Shown here piece after piece: positions 1 to 9,234 of a stretch of 64,000 nt of DNA. The translations under genes were made by a program, and so were the position numbers. The notes under the pieces are model-generated. The model searched no databases and was not told the origin of the DNA. It was given only the letters and a program-made list of their open reading frames with translations. Each line of letters begins with the position of its first letter. The stretch's first letter is position 1. The stretch comes from Desulfobulbaceae bacterium (GTDB lineage: Bacteria > Desulfobacterota > Desulfobulbia > Desulfobulbales > Desulfurivibrionaceae). The stretch lies in assembly GCA_004332195.1 (NCBI GenBank), contig SJBG01000007.1, positions 1-64,000 on the forward strand, given 5' to 3'.

Positions 1-638
1 TTTGCCCCTTCGTTCTCGGCTACTCACATGCCCAGGATTTCCTTGATGCCGTCCATGGTGACGCCTAGGGCTAGGTAGACCGCTTTGTTGCTGACATGGC
101 CGTTATCCCGCACCTTGACCCGGATAGCGTCCATATAGACGATGGGATAAAGGGCTTCAAGCGGGCGATTCTGCCAGATCTTGACTTCTTCGGCGACGGT
201 TTCGGTCACGCTGGAAATCAGGCTGGAAGAGACATCGACGCCGTAAATCTCTTCCAAATGCCCCTGTATCTCCCGAGTAGTCATCCCTCGGGCATACAGG
301 GAGATGATCTTGTCATCAAACTGAGGTGAAGCGGGTCTGCCCCTTCGGGATGATCATCGGCTCAAAAGTGGCGTTCCGGTTGCGGGGAACCTCAATCGGC
401 AACTTGCCGAATTCGCCCTTGACGGTTTTTGCGGATTTGCCATTGCGGGCATTGCCACCTTGGGTCAACCGGGGGGCATGTTTAGTATGCCCCAGGTGTT
501 CGGTCAGTTCAGTTTCCAGAGCTCGCTCCAAAAGAAGCCCTGGTGAGTTGTTTGAGTAACTAAGGTTTCCCCTATAAGGTCTTCGGGTTTCTTGTAGTCG
601 GCAAGCAGGCGGTCCAACAGATCTTTTTCGATGGCCAT
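1..638 (-). pseudogene. IS256-family transposase, two frameshifts and one nonsense codon, partial
   Basis: Three fragments in different frames join into the N-terminal half of a mutator-type transposase. The first starts with MAIEKDLLDRLLADYKKPED at 638. The second holds the LLERALETELTEHLGH and NARNGKSAKTVKGEFG motifs. The third holds [16 protein letters not shown] and [15 protein letters not shown], which contains the first catalytic aspartate (YMDA). Frameshifts lie near 545 and near 318. A TGA at 24-26 replaces the Trp of the usual GMW motif, and the reading frame continues past it as VAENEGAK to the window edge. The intact family protein is about 400 residues; the rest is outside the window. 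Three independent lesions make this a fossil. Confidence 0.85.
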
Positions 639-707
639 TTGGTCTCCTTGAGGGTGGCGGGCTGGTGTACCCCGGAATGACCATTTACACAAACTTTTTA
701 CACCCTC
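1..707 (-). mobile_element. Decayed IS256-family insertion sequence, one end
   Basis: This is the 5' part of an IS256 (mutator-type) element; the rest lies beyond the left edge. The transposase reads on the minus strand from about 638 to the edge. The sequence at 681-707, which contains acaaactttttacaccctc, looks like the outer inverted repeat of this family and sits just upstream of the transposase start. Its partner end is outside the window. Because the transposase is broken in three places, the copy cannot move on its own. IS256 elements normally make 8-9 bp target duplications, so this one is not an obvious source of the 4-bp-duplicating MITE-A copies elsewhere in the window. Confidence 0.8.
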
Positions 708-797
708 ACTCGTTCCACTGAGCGGGATTTTTTGTTTGACCGTTTAGCCCTTGGCCGTGGTGCTTTTTTGTTTGCTTTTTATTCTTCAAAGCTCCGG

Positions 798-1853
798 TTA
801 TGCTTTAAGAATTTCTATAATCTTTTGCCAGTCACAATACAGCTCGATATTTTCCAACGCCAGAGCAATCGCTTTTTCTTCACCGGGTCGGATACGGCGA
901 GAAACTTCCGAAATCCGGTCAATGGTCGTGACGGTATCGTAGTGGACCAGGATTATCGGCACCCCTTTCTCTTTAGCCCTGGTAATTACATGGATGTGTG
1001 GATAAAGGCCTCCGGTCAAAATCAACACCGAAGTGCTCGTCTCCAACGCCGCCAGGGCGTAGTCGGAGCGATCCCCTCCAATAACTACCGCTTTATTTAA
1101 GGCCCGGCGCAGTGTATCAAAGGCGCTTTCGATGGTCATCGCCCCAATGAGTACGTCTTCGACCAGCAGATCCAGCCGGTCCTCTCCGGCCAAAATCTCA
1201 CCCCCGAGTACCTCATAGTACTCGGCCACCGTGGGAGAGTGAATCTCCGGCCGACTCGGAATCGCCCCCAGCCACCGGTAACCGAAGCTGCTCAGTAAAT
1301 TAGCATACACTCCCTGGGTCTTGGCAAGCATTGGTCGGGGAATGTTATTGAAAACATTACCCACCAGGGGCAAGCCTTTGCAAACTACGTAACGGTTGAA
1401 GAACAGAATCTCGTCAAAATCGAAATCATTTTTAACTTGCATGGTACCAAGCACCCCGGCCCCAACGTCACGGGCGATACTAATGGCATCCAGGCCGTAG
1501 CTGGCCATCACCCAGGGGAAACGGGTTCCGTCGATGATCACGGGATCGAACTTGTCGGCAATCTGCCGGTAAGATTCCAGTATCCGGTCACGGGACTTTT
1601 TAGGGTCGTGGTACCCGGACACGTAGAAACTTCCCACAGTAAGTGGTACGATCGTGTCTAAATCTTCGGTCATCCCCAAAACCGCTTTCATCAAGACGCC
1701 GTCTTCGTCAAGGTGCCCCAGCACCCCGGTCGTACTGCCCACCGGCTTGAAATAACCGGGGTTCAAGCCCTCCTGGCGCAACTTGAGCGCCAAGCCAAGC
1801 GCCACGGCCGTTTTTCCGCTCCCCGGGGTACCAACCAAATAAAGACTTTTCAC
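798..1853 (-). CDS. BioD-like P-loop/DRTGG-domain protein (phosphotransacetylase N-terminal-like)
   Basis: The 351-residue protein has a P-loop GTPGSGKT at about residues 8-15 and a dethiobiotin-synthetase-like ATPase fold to about residue 210. A DRTGG-type domain follows (about 215-320), the arrangement found in the N-terminal regulatory part of long phosphotransacetylases (COG0857). The catalytic phosphotransacetylase domain is absent, so it is probably not an acetyltransferase itself. It lies 11 bp downstream of the ADP-forming acetyl-CoA synthetase gene on the same strand and is very likely co-transcribed. A regulatory or accessory role in acetyl-CoA/acetate interconversion is inferred from that pairing. 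The exact biochemical function is not known from sequence. Confidence 0.75.
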   Translation of the reverse strand: MKSLYLVGTPGSGKTAVALGLALKLRQEGLNPGYFKPVGSTTGVLGHLDEDGVLMKAVLGMTEDLDTIVPLTVGSFYVSGYHDPKKSRDRILESYRQIADKFDPVIIDGTRFPWVMASYGLDAISIARDVGAGVLGTMQVKNDFDFDEILFFNRYVVCKGLPLVGNVFNNIPRPMLAKTQGVYANLLSSFGYRWLGAIPSRPEIHSPTVAEYYEVLGGEILAGEDRLDLLVEDVLIGAMTIESAFDTLRRALNKAVVIGGDRSDYALAALETSTSVLILTGGLYPHIHVITRAKEKGVPIILVHYDTVTTIDRISEVSRRIRPGEEKAIALALENIELYCDWQKIIEILKA

Positions 1854-1864
1854 CGTTTACTACC

Positions 1865-3976
1865 TCACGAAATGGTAATTTTCACGTCCAGGGCCTGCGC
1901 CCCCGACGGATATGCGAACACTGGGTTGATGTCCATCTCCATGATTTCCGGAAAATCAGTTGCCAATCGGGCCACCCGACCGATAATGTTGACCAAGGCG
2001 GCGATATCCGCCGGCTTTTGCCCCCGGTAGCCCCGCAACAGGGTGTAAGCTTTGGTTTCGGTGATCATTTTCTCGATTGCTCGCGTGGACAGCCCTTGGG
2101 CGAGGCGGAAAACCACCTCCTCCAACAGGTTCACGTAGATCCCGCCCAGTCCAAACGCAATCAAGGGACCAAAATGAATATCCCTAGTCATCCCGACAAT
2201 GACTTCGATCCCCTTGGGTGCCATACGCTGAACATCGATTCCATGCGGAATAACGTCAGGCAAAGAACGCTGCACGTTACTCATCACCGCCCAGAAGTTG
2301 GCCATCACCTCACCCGGAGTGTCCAACCCCAACCGCACGCCCCCGACATCGATCTTGTGGATGATTCTGGGTGAAGCCACCTTCAGCACGATCGGATAAC
2401 CGATTTCCTCAGCAATGGCCACCGCTTCCTTGGCCCTGGTGGCCAATTTGGTGGGGGCCGCCGGAATCCCGTAGGCCTCAACTACTGCCGTCCCTTCACT
2501 TCCCAACAGCACCAGCCGATTGTCTTCCTTGACGGACTTGAAAACTGCGCGGACTCGCTCCCGGTCCAGATCGTCATAATCCGGTAGGGACTGGGCAGGC
2601 TCGGCATTAACGGTCCGGGCATAATGAGCCAGCCCACCCATCGCGCTTACAGCCACCTCGGGAAAAGTATAGCATGGAATATTCCCTTCGGCCAGGATAT
2701 CGGCACCCGCTTTCATGATCTTACCGCCCATATAAACCCCAAAAACCGGCTTTTCCGGCACCTTCCCGGCAACCTCCACGATCACCCCAGCGGTCTCCCC
2801 CGGCTCCGCAGTAGCCGTCGGACAAACCAACACCACCACTGCATCCACGTTATCGTCCTCCAGCACCTTGGACAGCACAAAGCGATACCGATCAGCCCGA
2901 CCGTCCCCCAATACATCCACCGGATTGTAAATGTTGGACTCCGGCGGCAACTCGGCCCTCAGGGCGTCCAGAGTCGATTTACTAAACCGCGCAATAGTAA
3001 GACCCTGCTGTTCGGCGGCATCAGTGGCCACGATCCCGGGACCACCGGAATTGGTTACAATCGCCAGCCGGCCCCCTCTCGGAATCGGCTGCTTGGCAAA
3101 AGCAACCGCCAAATCAAAAAGTTCGGACATACTCCGGGCCCGAATAACCCCGGCCTGGCGAAAAGCCACCTCGTAGGCCAGATCACTTCCGGCCAGTGCT
3201 CCAGTATGGGACGAAGCCGCTTGGGCCCCGGCTTGGCTGGTACCCGACTTCAGAACCACAATCGGCTTTTTCCGACTGGCCCGGGTAGCCACATCCAGGA
3301 AACGCGATCCGTCCAAAACATCCTCGATGTAGCAAAGGATAACTTTAGTCGCGGGATCCTCGGCAGCAATGGCGATAAAGTCAGATTCGTTCAGATCGGA
3401 TTTGTTTCCCAGGCTAACGAACTTACTGAAACCCAGGTCGCCATCCAAGCTCCAGTCCAGGATCGCCACCAACATGGCACCACTTTGAGAGATGAAAGCG
3501 ATCTCTCCCTTGTGAGGAAAGCCAGCCGCGAAAGACGCATTCAGGGGAGTATGGGTATCCATTATCCCTACGCAGTTAGGACCAACTACACGCATTCCGT
3601 ACCGCCGGGCAATGGCCACCAGTTCCTTTTCAAGGGCCATGCCCTCGGCGCCCGTTTCCTTGAATCCGGCACTGATCACAACCAAATATTTAACCCCGGC
3701 TTGCCCACACTCCTCAGCCGCCAGCAAAACTCCGCGCGCCGGAACAGCGATCACGGCTACGTCCACCGGTTCAGGCACCTGGGTAACTGATGAATAAACG
3801 AGACAGCCCTCAATTTCCTTATCTTTAGGGTTAATCGGAAAAATACGACCACCATATCCGCACGCGAGCATGTTTTTTAAGATGATATTTCCTATTTTAC
3901 CCGGATTGCCGGAGGCCCCGATAACAGCTACCGAAGCCGGACGAAAAAGGAGCGCTATGTTTTCCAATCCGGTCAC
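1865..3976 (-). CDS. acdAB: Acetate--CoA ligase (ADP-forming), fused alpha-beta
   Basis: The 703-residue protein has the alpha-beta fusion order of NDP-forming acyl-CoA synthetases. A CoA-binding Rossmann domain with VAVIGASGNPGKIG comes first (residues 1-130). Two succinyl-CoA-ligase-like domains follow (about 150-460), then a C-terminal ATP-grasp domain (about 480-700). The phosphohistidine loop SSHTGALAGSD lies near residue 257. The enzyme converts acetyl-CoA, ADP and phosphate to acetate, CoA and ATP, and is reversible. It is typical of archaea and anaerobic bacteria that conserve energy by acetate formation or activate acetate. The partner gene follows after 11 bp. The acyl substrate range cannot be read from sequence; propionyl- or aryl-CoA forms are alternatives. 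Confidence 0.9.
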   Translation of the reverse strand: MTGLENIALLFRPASVAVIGASGNPGKIGNIILKNMLACGYGGRIFPINPKDKEIEGCLVYSSVTQVPEPVDVAVIAVPARGVLLAAEECGQAGVKYLVVISAGFKETGAEGMALEKELVAIARRYGMRVVGPNCVGIMDTHTPLNASFAAGFPHKGEIAFISQSGAMLVAILDWSLDGDLGFSKFVSLGNKSDLNESDFIAIAAEDPATKVILCYIEDVLDGSRFLDVATRASRKKPIVVLKSGTSQAGAQAASSHTGALAGSDLAYEVAFRQAGVIRARSMSELFDLAVAFAKQPIPRGGRLAIVTNSGGPGIVATDAAEQQGLTIARFSKSTLDALRAELPPESNIYNPVDVLGDGRADRYRFVLSKVLEDDNVDAVVVLVCPTATAEPGETAGVIVEVAGKVPEKPVFGVYMGGKIMKAGADILAEGNIPCYTFPEVAVSAMGGLAHYARTVNAEPAQSLPDYDDLDRERVRAVFKSVKEDNRLVLLGSEGTAVVEAYGIPAAPTKLATRAKEAVAIAEEIGYPIVLKVASPRIIHKIDVGGVRLGLDTPGEVMANFWAVMSNVQRSLPDVIPHGIDVQRMAPKGIEVIVGMTRDIHFGPLIAFGLGGIYVNLLEEVVFRLAQGLSTRAIEKMITETKAYTLLRGYRGQKPADIAALVNIIGRVARLATDFPEIMEMDINPVFAYPSGAQALDVKITIS

Positions 3977-4069
3977 CTTCCCGTATAAGCTACAATTACT
4001 CGGTGCTGATTACTCAATAAGCACTTTCTCCGCCCATTGTCCCAGTCCTTTTTTTTGGCAAAAAAAACG

Positions 4070-4091
4070 GGGGCGACCGGCCGGTCGCCCC
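4070..4091. repeat. Perfect 22-bp palindrome (GGGGCGACCGG and its inverse)
   Basis: The arms GGGGCGACCGG and CCGGTCGCCCC meet without a spacer. T-rich and A-rich runs lie just to the left (4049-4067). It could be a REP-type element or a bidirectional terminator upstream of acdAB; the sequence does not decide between these. Confidence 0.7.
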
Positions 4092-4187
4092 TACGCCTTA
4101 AATGTGGGTGGCAAAGACATGGTCCCCAATCTTGGTTACTACCGGAAGGATCCGAATCCACATGTAGAAGAACAGTGACCCCTGAGT

Positions 4188-4258
4188 AGAATTAATTCGG
4201 AGACATAATACCTGATTGCTGTTTTTTACGCCGAATTAATTCGAATTAATTCGGGGAC
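4188..4258. repeat. Cluster of GAATTAATTCGG(A/G)GACATA repeats
   Basis: The word GAATTAATTCGG appears three times, two of them followed by (A/G)GACATA. Each word contains the palindrome GAATTAATTC. Similar sequences accompany REP-associated tyrosine transposases in other genomes, but no such gene is in this window. It directly abuts the truncated MITE-A copy. Confidence 0.55.
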
Positions 4259-4266
4259 ATACAATA

Positions 4267-4372
4267 CCGATTTCTAATTTGTGCTCAAAAAAATATCCTC
4301 GGAATATCAGCCATATGCCTGCGGTATTTTTTCGCAGGCCTCGAATAAAATAGCTGATTTTTCAAGGTGGCC
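4267..4372. mobile_element. MITE-A copy 1, left end missing
   Basis: It matches the MITE-A consensus from the motif ATTTCT..GCTCAAAAAA through TCCTCGGAATATCA and CCATATGCCTGCGGTA to the terminal TTTTTCAAGGTGGCC. The first roughly 30 bp, including one terminal repeat, are missing, and the central hairpin is absent. Only the right flank (TTAC) is available, so no target duplication can be shown. Confidence 0.8.
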
Positions 4373-4389
4373 TTACGTCACGTCAGGAC

Positions 4390-5106
4390 TCAATCGGATG
4401 AGCCGCTCAACGCAATCGCGGCTCGCAGTTCAGCGATGATCCCGGGGTAATCATCCCGGCCAAAGATGGCCGAACCGGCCACAAAGACGTTGGCGCCGGC
4501 TGCCCGGACCGCCCCAATGGTTTCGAGGTTGACCCCCCCATCCACCTCAATCCCGGTTGTCAACCCGCGGTCATCGATCATTCGCTTGAGAGACCGTATT
4601 TTATCCAGGGTCGAGGGGATGAAGCTCTGGCCACCAAATCCCGGATTGACGCTCATTAACATGACCAAATCTACCTCCGCCAGCAGGTATTCCACACTGG
4701 ACAAGGAAGTTGCCGGGGTGAGGACCACCCCGGCCTTTTTGCCCAGGTCTTTAATCTGGTGGACAGTGCGGTGAAGATGATAGCCGGTTTCGACATGAAC
4801 GGTAATCCAGTCGGCCCCAGCCTGGGCAAAGGATGCCACCAGGCGCTCCGGATTTTCCACCATCAGGTGTACATCCAGTGGTAACGAGGTAACCCGGCGC
4901 ACCGCAGCCACCACCAAAGGACCGATGGTGATGTTGGGTACAAAATGTCCATCCATAACATCGACGTGAATGATATCAGCCCCCGCCGCCGCCACCGCCG
5001 TCACTTCCTTGCCCAGTCGGGCAAAGTCGGCGGACAAAATCGAAGGGGCGATCATGATCCGTCGCATGTCATTTGTGTCGTTCGTGTTATTCAGGTCATT
5101 CACCAC
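4390..5106 (-). CDS. rpe: Ribulose-phosphate 3-epimerase
   Basis: The enzyme interconverts ribulose 5-phosphate and xylulose 5-phosphate in the pentose phosphate and Calvin-type pathways. The TIM-barrel motifs are all present: [57 protein letters not shown] and EVDGGVN, with the metal-binding histidines and aspartates they contain. The family starts with M(R)xxIAPSIL, so translation could begin at ATG 5067. The longer frame from GTG at 5106 has a GGAAG ribosome-binding site just upstream and would add a 13-residue Asn/Asp/Thr-rich leader encoded by a degenerate AAYGAC repeat. The region upstream contains a separate palindromic element (5230-5396). Confidence 0.92.
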   Translation of the reverse strand: MVNDLNNTNDTNDMRRIMIAPSILSADFARLGKEVTAVAAAGADIIHVDVMDGHFVPNITIGPLVVAAVRRVTSLPLDVHLMVENPERLVASFAQAGADWITVHVETGYHLHRTVHQIKDLGKKAGVVLTPATSLSSVEYLLAEVDLVMLMSVNPGFGGQSFIPSTLDKIRSLKRMIDDRGLTTGIEVDGGVNLETIGAVRAAGANVFVAGSAIFGRDDYPGIIAELRAAIALSGSSD

Positions 5107-5229
5107 TATCTTCCGGCAATTCGTCTAAGGTTATTAAATTCAGCAAAGTTCGGAGCCGTAACAACTCACCAATGCCTCAACTTTGTTTATTCGGATCCCG
5201 CGCTTACCGGGATTTCGCGGCATAGTGTA

Positions 5230-5396
5230 CTAGTGTCTGTCAAGGCTGAGATGTCGTAATATCGCGCCGTCATTTTTTACGCCTGCCAGGCACGGCTTGA
5301 TGAGCATAGCCTGGGCTATGTGAGTCAAGTCGTAACGCAGCAGGCGTGAAAAAGGGCAAGCGAGCTGCGTCATCTTAAGCCTTGACACGACACTAG
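5230..5396. mobile_element. Palindromic MITE-like element B
   Basis: A 167-bp interrupted palindrome bounded by CTAG. The left end CTAGTGTCTGTCAAGGCT and the inverse of the right end CTAGTGTCGTGTCAAGGCT match over about 18 bp, and further in GAGATG pairs with CATCTT. Nested arms TTTTTACGCCTGC and GCAGGCGTGAAAAA and a central hairpin CATAGCC-TG-GGCTATG follow. The bounding CTAG may be a target duplication or part of the repeat. There is no coding capacity, so it is probably a non-autonomous transposon or a large REP-type element. Confidence 0.7.
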
Positions 5397-5458
5397 GCTG
5401 CGAAGGCCTTTGTCTGCGCAGGCTCCAAAATGGGCGCGGATGGGGCGCTGACAAACTT

Positions 5459-8074
5459 TTAGATCGCGCCGCCTACCGTTACCGTGATATGCCGTTTAAG
5501 ATGGAGATAGCGCTTTGCCGCTTCCAGGACGGCTGCGGCTGAGATCGCCTCCAGGCGGGCCGGATAGCGCTCGGCAAAGTCAATTCCCAGGTCGTAAATT
5601 TCATTTAAGGCCATTTCCATGGCCTGGGCACCGTTAGTCTGCATCCCCAGACGATAATTGCCAATCAGGACGTTGCGGGCCCGCTCCAGTTCGGCCTCAC
5701 TCACCGGGAAGTTGCGGACCCGATATATTTGCTGCCAGATTTCCTTGATCGCCTCGTCTCGCTGCTCCGGGCTGGTGCCGATATAAATGCCGAAAGCCCC
5801 GGTATCGGTCCCCAGCATGGAAAAGGAAGAGAGGCTATAAGCCAGGCTTTGCCGATCCCGCAGTTCGCTGAAAAGCCGACCGCTCTGCCCGGAGAGCACC
5901 TGGTCCAGAATCTCCAGGGCGTAGCGATCCGGGCCGGTCAAGGTGGTGCTGAGAAAACCGATGATGATATGGACCTGGGCCCGATCACGGATAATCTCGA
6001 TAGTCTCCGGGCTGGCCGGAGGTTCCGGCGGCAACCGGCTTTCCTCTATCAGCGAGACGACCGCGGATGGCGGCTGCCAGTCGCCGAAGAGCTCTTCTGT
6101 CTGCAACTTGACCCCATCGGCATCGACGTCACCGACCACCGCTAGCACCAGACGATCGGGGCGGGCGTGTTGCCGGTAGAGCTCGCGCAATTCATCTTCG
6201 ACCTTTAGCGTCCGCAGGGCATCGGCTGCGCCCAGGGTGTTGAGGGCGTAAGGATGTCCACGGAAGAGGATCCGATTGAACTCGCGAAAACCCACCGAGA
6301 TTAGGGAATCCTCCTGACGGTTAAGGTTGGCCAGCAGTTCAGCCCGAACCCTTTCCGCCTCGTCCTTAGCAAAAGTCGGTTCCCGAATCATGTCGCGCAA
6401 CAAAATCAAACCCGGATCGAAAAAACGAGCAAGAAAATCACCACTCAGGCCAAAGGTGTTCTTTCCGCTAAAGCCATCAATGTCCCCGGCCATATCGGCC
6501 ACTGCCCTGGCAATCTGGCGGGAGTCCAACTTTCCGGCTCCCTTGGGCAGTAATTCGGCAATAAAAGCGAAAGCGCCGTTTATTGCCGGAGTTTCCCCAC
6601 GCAAACCACCGGGAAAAACGGCCCGCACCGCCACCGTGGGCACATCGCGCCGCTCCCGGACCAATAAAATGATGCCATTGGTCAACTTAAAGCGATAAGT
6701 ATGGGGCGGCAAAGCCTCTTCCTTGTGGGCTTGGGAGGGAGGCCGGGCGGCCTGGGCGGCGGCCGTTTGCAAAATAAAGGCAAGCTCTTCCTGGGCCAAA
6801 GCGATGGCGGCTCCATCAGGAGCCAGCAGCCCCAGGGTCAACCCGGATGGTTGGAGATAGGCGGCCGCCACTCGCTGAATATCGGCGGCCTCAACCCCCC
6901 GGATGCGCTCGAGATAAGCATGTTCCCGGGGATCACCGGTGCGCAGTTGAAAAGAGCCCAAAACCTGGGCCATCCCCTCGGCTCGTTCCAGATTGAAGAC
7001 AAAATCCGCCTCCAGGTTGCGCTTGGCCCGGGCCAACTCCTCATCACTGACCGGAAAGTGTTGCAGGGCCAGAATTTCGTTCATGGTTTCACGAATCACC
7101 TCACGACTTCGCGTGGCATCAAGTGCCGCCCCGACCAGCAAAAGTCCCGGATCCCGCGAATTGAAAAGCGAGGTGTTGATTCGGTAAACCAAACCCTTTT
7201 CATGGCGCAGTCGCTCGTAAAGGCGAGAGGCGTCCCCCTGACCCAGAATATGACCCAGAACATTGAGGGCCGCCGTGTCCGGATGCTTGAAGGCGGGCAC
7301 GGGAAAGGCCATGAGCAGATGAGTCTGATTAATGTCCTGTTCCTCTAAAAACCAACGGAAGTCCGCTTGGGCCGGTTCCGGGGGCCGCTGACACGCAAGC
7401 GCCCGGCGGCGTGGCAGTTGGCCAAACAACTTACGACTCTGGTCTCGGATTTCGGCGGCCTTAACATCCCCTACCACCACGATGGTGAAATTCTCCGGGT
7501 GATAATGACGCTCAAGATAGGCGACAATATCGTCCCGACTGATCGCCGCAATACTTTCCTTGCTGCCGATAATCGGCAACCGGTAAGGATGCACGGTATA
7601 GGCTCGGCTAAGCGTTTCCTGAAAGAGATGTAACTCCGGTCGATCCTTACGCATCCTGATTTCTTCAAAAATCACCGGCTTTTCTCGTTCCAGTTCATCG
7701 GGATCAAAAAGCGAATTAAGTATCGCATCGGCCAGCACCTCCATGGCCAAAGGCCAGTGCCGAGCATCAAGAGTAGCGTGATAAACCGTGTGTTCAAAGC
7801 TGGTATAGGCGTTGATTCGCCCGCCCACCGCCTCGATCGCCCCGGCCACCTCGCCTGGGCCGCGGGTGGAGGTACCCTTAAAAATCAGATGTTCGATAAA
7901 GTGGGTAATCCCGGCCTCGTGGGGCTTTTCGCAAATACTGCCCGCCTCGACCCAGATCTGGACGGTGGCCACTCCCGTCCCCGGGGTTTCCCTGGTCAAA
8001 ACGGTCAGACCGTTTTCAAGCACATCTTGATAAAGGTGTGGAGCCAGTTGCGCGGCATGAATGGTGGTGGTCAT
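5459..8074 (-). CDS. M16-family zinc protease, double-domain
   Basis: The 871-residue protein has two M16 (pitrilysin/insulinase) units, about residues 15-430 and 455-871. The N-terminal unit holds the inverted zinc motif HFIEH in THFIEHLIFKGT near residue 59, and the downstream glutamate lies in EREKPVIFEEIRMRKD. The second unit lacks HxxEH, as is normal for the inactive half. No signal peptide is evident, so it may act in the cytoplasm, although related proteins are often periplasmic. Its substrate is unknown. Two-domain forms of this kind close into a clamshell around short unfolded peptides. It stands alone between palindromic elements; the stop codon is at 5459. Confidence 0.88.
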   Translation of the reverse strand: MTTTIHAAQLAPHLYQDVLENGLTVLTRETPGTGVATVQIWVEAGSICEKPHEAGITHFIEHLIFKGTSTRGPGEVAGAIEAVGGRINAYTSFEHTVYHATLDARHWPLAMEVLADAILNSLFDPDELEREKPVIFEEIRMRKDRPELHLFQETLSRAYTVHPYRLPIIGSKESIAAISRDDIVAYLERHYHPENFTIVVVGDVKAAEIRDQSRKLFGQLPRRRALACQRPPEPAQADFRWFLEEQDINQTHLLMAFPVPAFKHPDTAALNVLGHILGQGDASRLYERLRHEKGLVYRINTSLFNSRDPGLLLVGAALDATRSREVIRETMNEILALQHFPVSDEELARAKRNLEADFVFNLERAEGMAQVLGSFQLRTGDPREHAYLERIRGVEAADIQRVAAAYLQPSGLTLGLLAPDGAAIALAQEELAFILQTAAAQAARPPSQAHKEEALPPHTYRFKLTNGIILLVRERRDVPTVAVRAVFPGGLRGETPAINGAFAFIAELLPKGAGKLDSRQIARAVADMAGDIDGFSGKNTFGLSGDFLARFFDPGLILLRDMIREPTFAKDEAERVRAELLANLNRQEDSLISVGFREFNRILFRGHPYALNTLGAADALRTLKVEDELRELYRQHARPDRLVLAVVGDVDADGVKLQTEELFGDWQPPSAVVSLIEESRLPPEPPASPETIEIIRDRAQVHIIIGFLSTTLTGPDRYALEILDQVLSGQSGRLFSELRDRQSLAYSLSSFSMLGTDTGAFGIYIGTSPEQRDEAIKEIWQQIYRVRNFPVSEAELERARNVLIGNYRLGMQTNGAQAMEMALNEIYDLGIDFAERYPARLEAISAAAVLEAAKRYLHLKRHITVTVGGAI

Positions 8075-8163
8075 AAATTAGTGCCAAAATACCCGGTAGA
8101 AGGAAAAGAATAAGGAGTTGGGCCAAAAAGCGGCGATCAAGCATACTTGACCTCATTGGTTCG

Positions 8164-8276
8164 ATGGTAAAAGTTTGCCGGCACCCCATCTTCGCCCCTT
8201 TTGGCCTTCTTGCGTAGCAAACTATGCTTCGAAGTCCCAAATGAACGAAGTTGAGGCACCGGCAAACTTTTACCAT
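8164..8276. repeat. Palindromic element C
   Basis: A 113-bp palindrome between the M16 protease and lgt. Outer arms ATGGTAAAAGTTTGCCGG match their inverse exactly over 18 bp and imperfectly for about 15 bp more. The centre holds the hairpin GCGTAG-CAAA-CTATGC. The design (long arms, central GCRTAG hairpin, no coding sequence) resembles element B at 5230-5396. No target duplication is obvious. Confidence 0.7.
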
Positions 8277-8346
8277 TCTTACCGTTCCGAATTTCGCTAA
8301 ACGTAATAGCCCCGGTGAATTACCTGCGGTGTGCGGTGAGCGGGAT

Positions 8347-9147
8347 TTATTGCCGCTTGCGCTGCCGAACAGTTAAAACTTGCCAGAGCAGAATTCCGGT
8401 AACAATCATCAGAAGGCTTAATACCTGACCCAGGGTGAAAACACCGAAAAGCAGGGACAGATTTGCATCGGGCTGGCGGAAAAATTCCACCGCGAAGCGG
8501 AAGACCCCGTAACCCACCAAAAAAACGACAACCAGACGGCCGGCTGGCCACTGGCGTTGCCAATAAAGCTTGAGGGCGTACCACATAATGACGAAAAGAA
8601 TCAAGCCTTCAAAAAAACTCTGATACAATTGCGAGGGGTGTCGGGGCAGAGGGCCACCACCAGGAAAAACCATGGCCCAGGGCACATCGCTGACCCGACC
8701 GTAAAGCTCGGCATTAATGAAATTACCCAGGCGCCCAAAGATCAGGCCAATGGGAGCGGGCACCACGTAAGCATCGGCGGTGCGAAGAAAGTTCAGGCCA
8801 CGGTAATGGCAGAAAAGCCAGCCACCGCCCAGCGCCCCCAAGAGGCCGCCATGAAAAGACATCCCACCTTGCCAGATGGCCAGGATTTCCAGCGGATTTT
8901 GCCAGTAATAGGGCAGGTTGTAGAGAGCCACGTAACCTATGCGAGCACCAAGAATCAAGCTGACGATTAAAATCAGGTTGAGATTGTCAAAATGTTCCGC
9001 CAAGCCGGGATGAGGATAACGCCGGAACTGATAGCGGACCAGAAAAAAGGCGGCCAGAAAACCCAGGACGTACATCAGGCCGTACCAACGCACGGCCAAA
9101 GGGCCAAGTTGAAAAATTATCGGATCGATATCGGGGTAGGTAAGCAT
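8347..9147 (-). CDS. lgt: Phosphatidylglycerol--prolipoprotein diacylglyceryl transferase
   Basis: Lgt adds diacylglycerol from phosphatidylglycerol to the lipobox cysteine of prolipoproteins in the inner membrane. The protein shows the family signature GRLGNFINAELYGR, the HGGLLGA loop and about seven hydrophobic segments. The chosen start MLTYPDIDPIIFQLGPLAVRWYG fits the family N-terminus; the frame stays open to 9186, adding 13 residues without support. Substrates are visible in this window: the lipobox proteins at 45297 (LTAC) and 61405 (ITAC). No operon partner is evident, and palindromic elements lie on both sides. Confidence 0.93.
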   Translation of the reverse strand: MLTYPDIDPIIFQLGPLAVRWYGLMYVLGFLAAFFLVRYQFRRYPHPGLAEHFDNLNLILIVSLILGARIGYVALYNLPYYWQNPLEILAIWQGGMSFHGGLLGALGGGWLFCHYRGLNFLRTADAYVVPAPIGLIFGRLGNFINAELYGRVSDVPWAMVFPGGGPLPRHPSQLYQSFFEGLILFVIMWYALKLYWQRQWPAGRLVVVFLVGYGVFRFAVEFFRQPDANLSLLFGVFTLGQVLSLLMIVTGILLWQVLTVRQRKRQ

Positions 9148-9234
9148 GGCACTTACAACACTAACCATTCTCGCCGGGAAAGACAATGCTAATCCGCCGG
9201 AAGTTCTCAGTACTCGTGTGGTTTGTACGGTCCC

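Larger units (their letters stand above)
3977..4389. other. 413-bp intergenic region rich in palindromes and repeats
   Basis: No gene is supported here. Between the divergent starts and ends of acdAB and rpe lie a perfect 22-bp palindrome (4070-4091), an AATTAATTCGG repeat cluster (4188-4258) and a left-truncated MITE-A copy (4267-4372). The start of acdAB at 3976 has no obvious strong Shine-Dalgarno sequence. Confidence 0.7.

Noticed and set aside
2624-3790. A 388-codon plus-strand frame opposite acdAB
   Set aside because: It is antisense to a clearly coding gene, with composition expected of a complementary-strand shadow and no recognisable domains.
6701-7348. A 215-codon plus-strand frame opposite the M16 protease
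   Set aside because: Same reason: it mirrors a well-supported protease gene and shows no protein family features.
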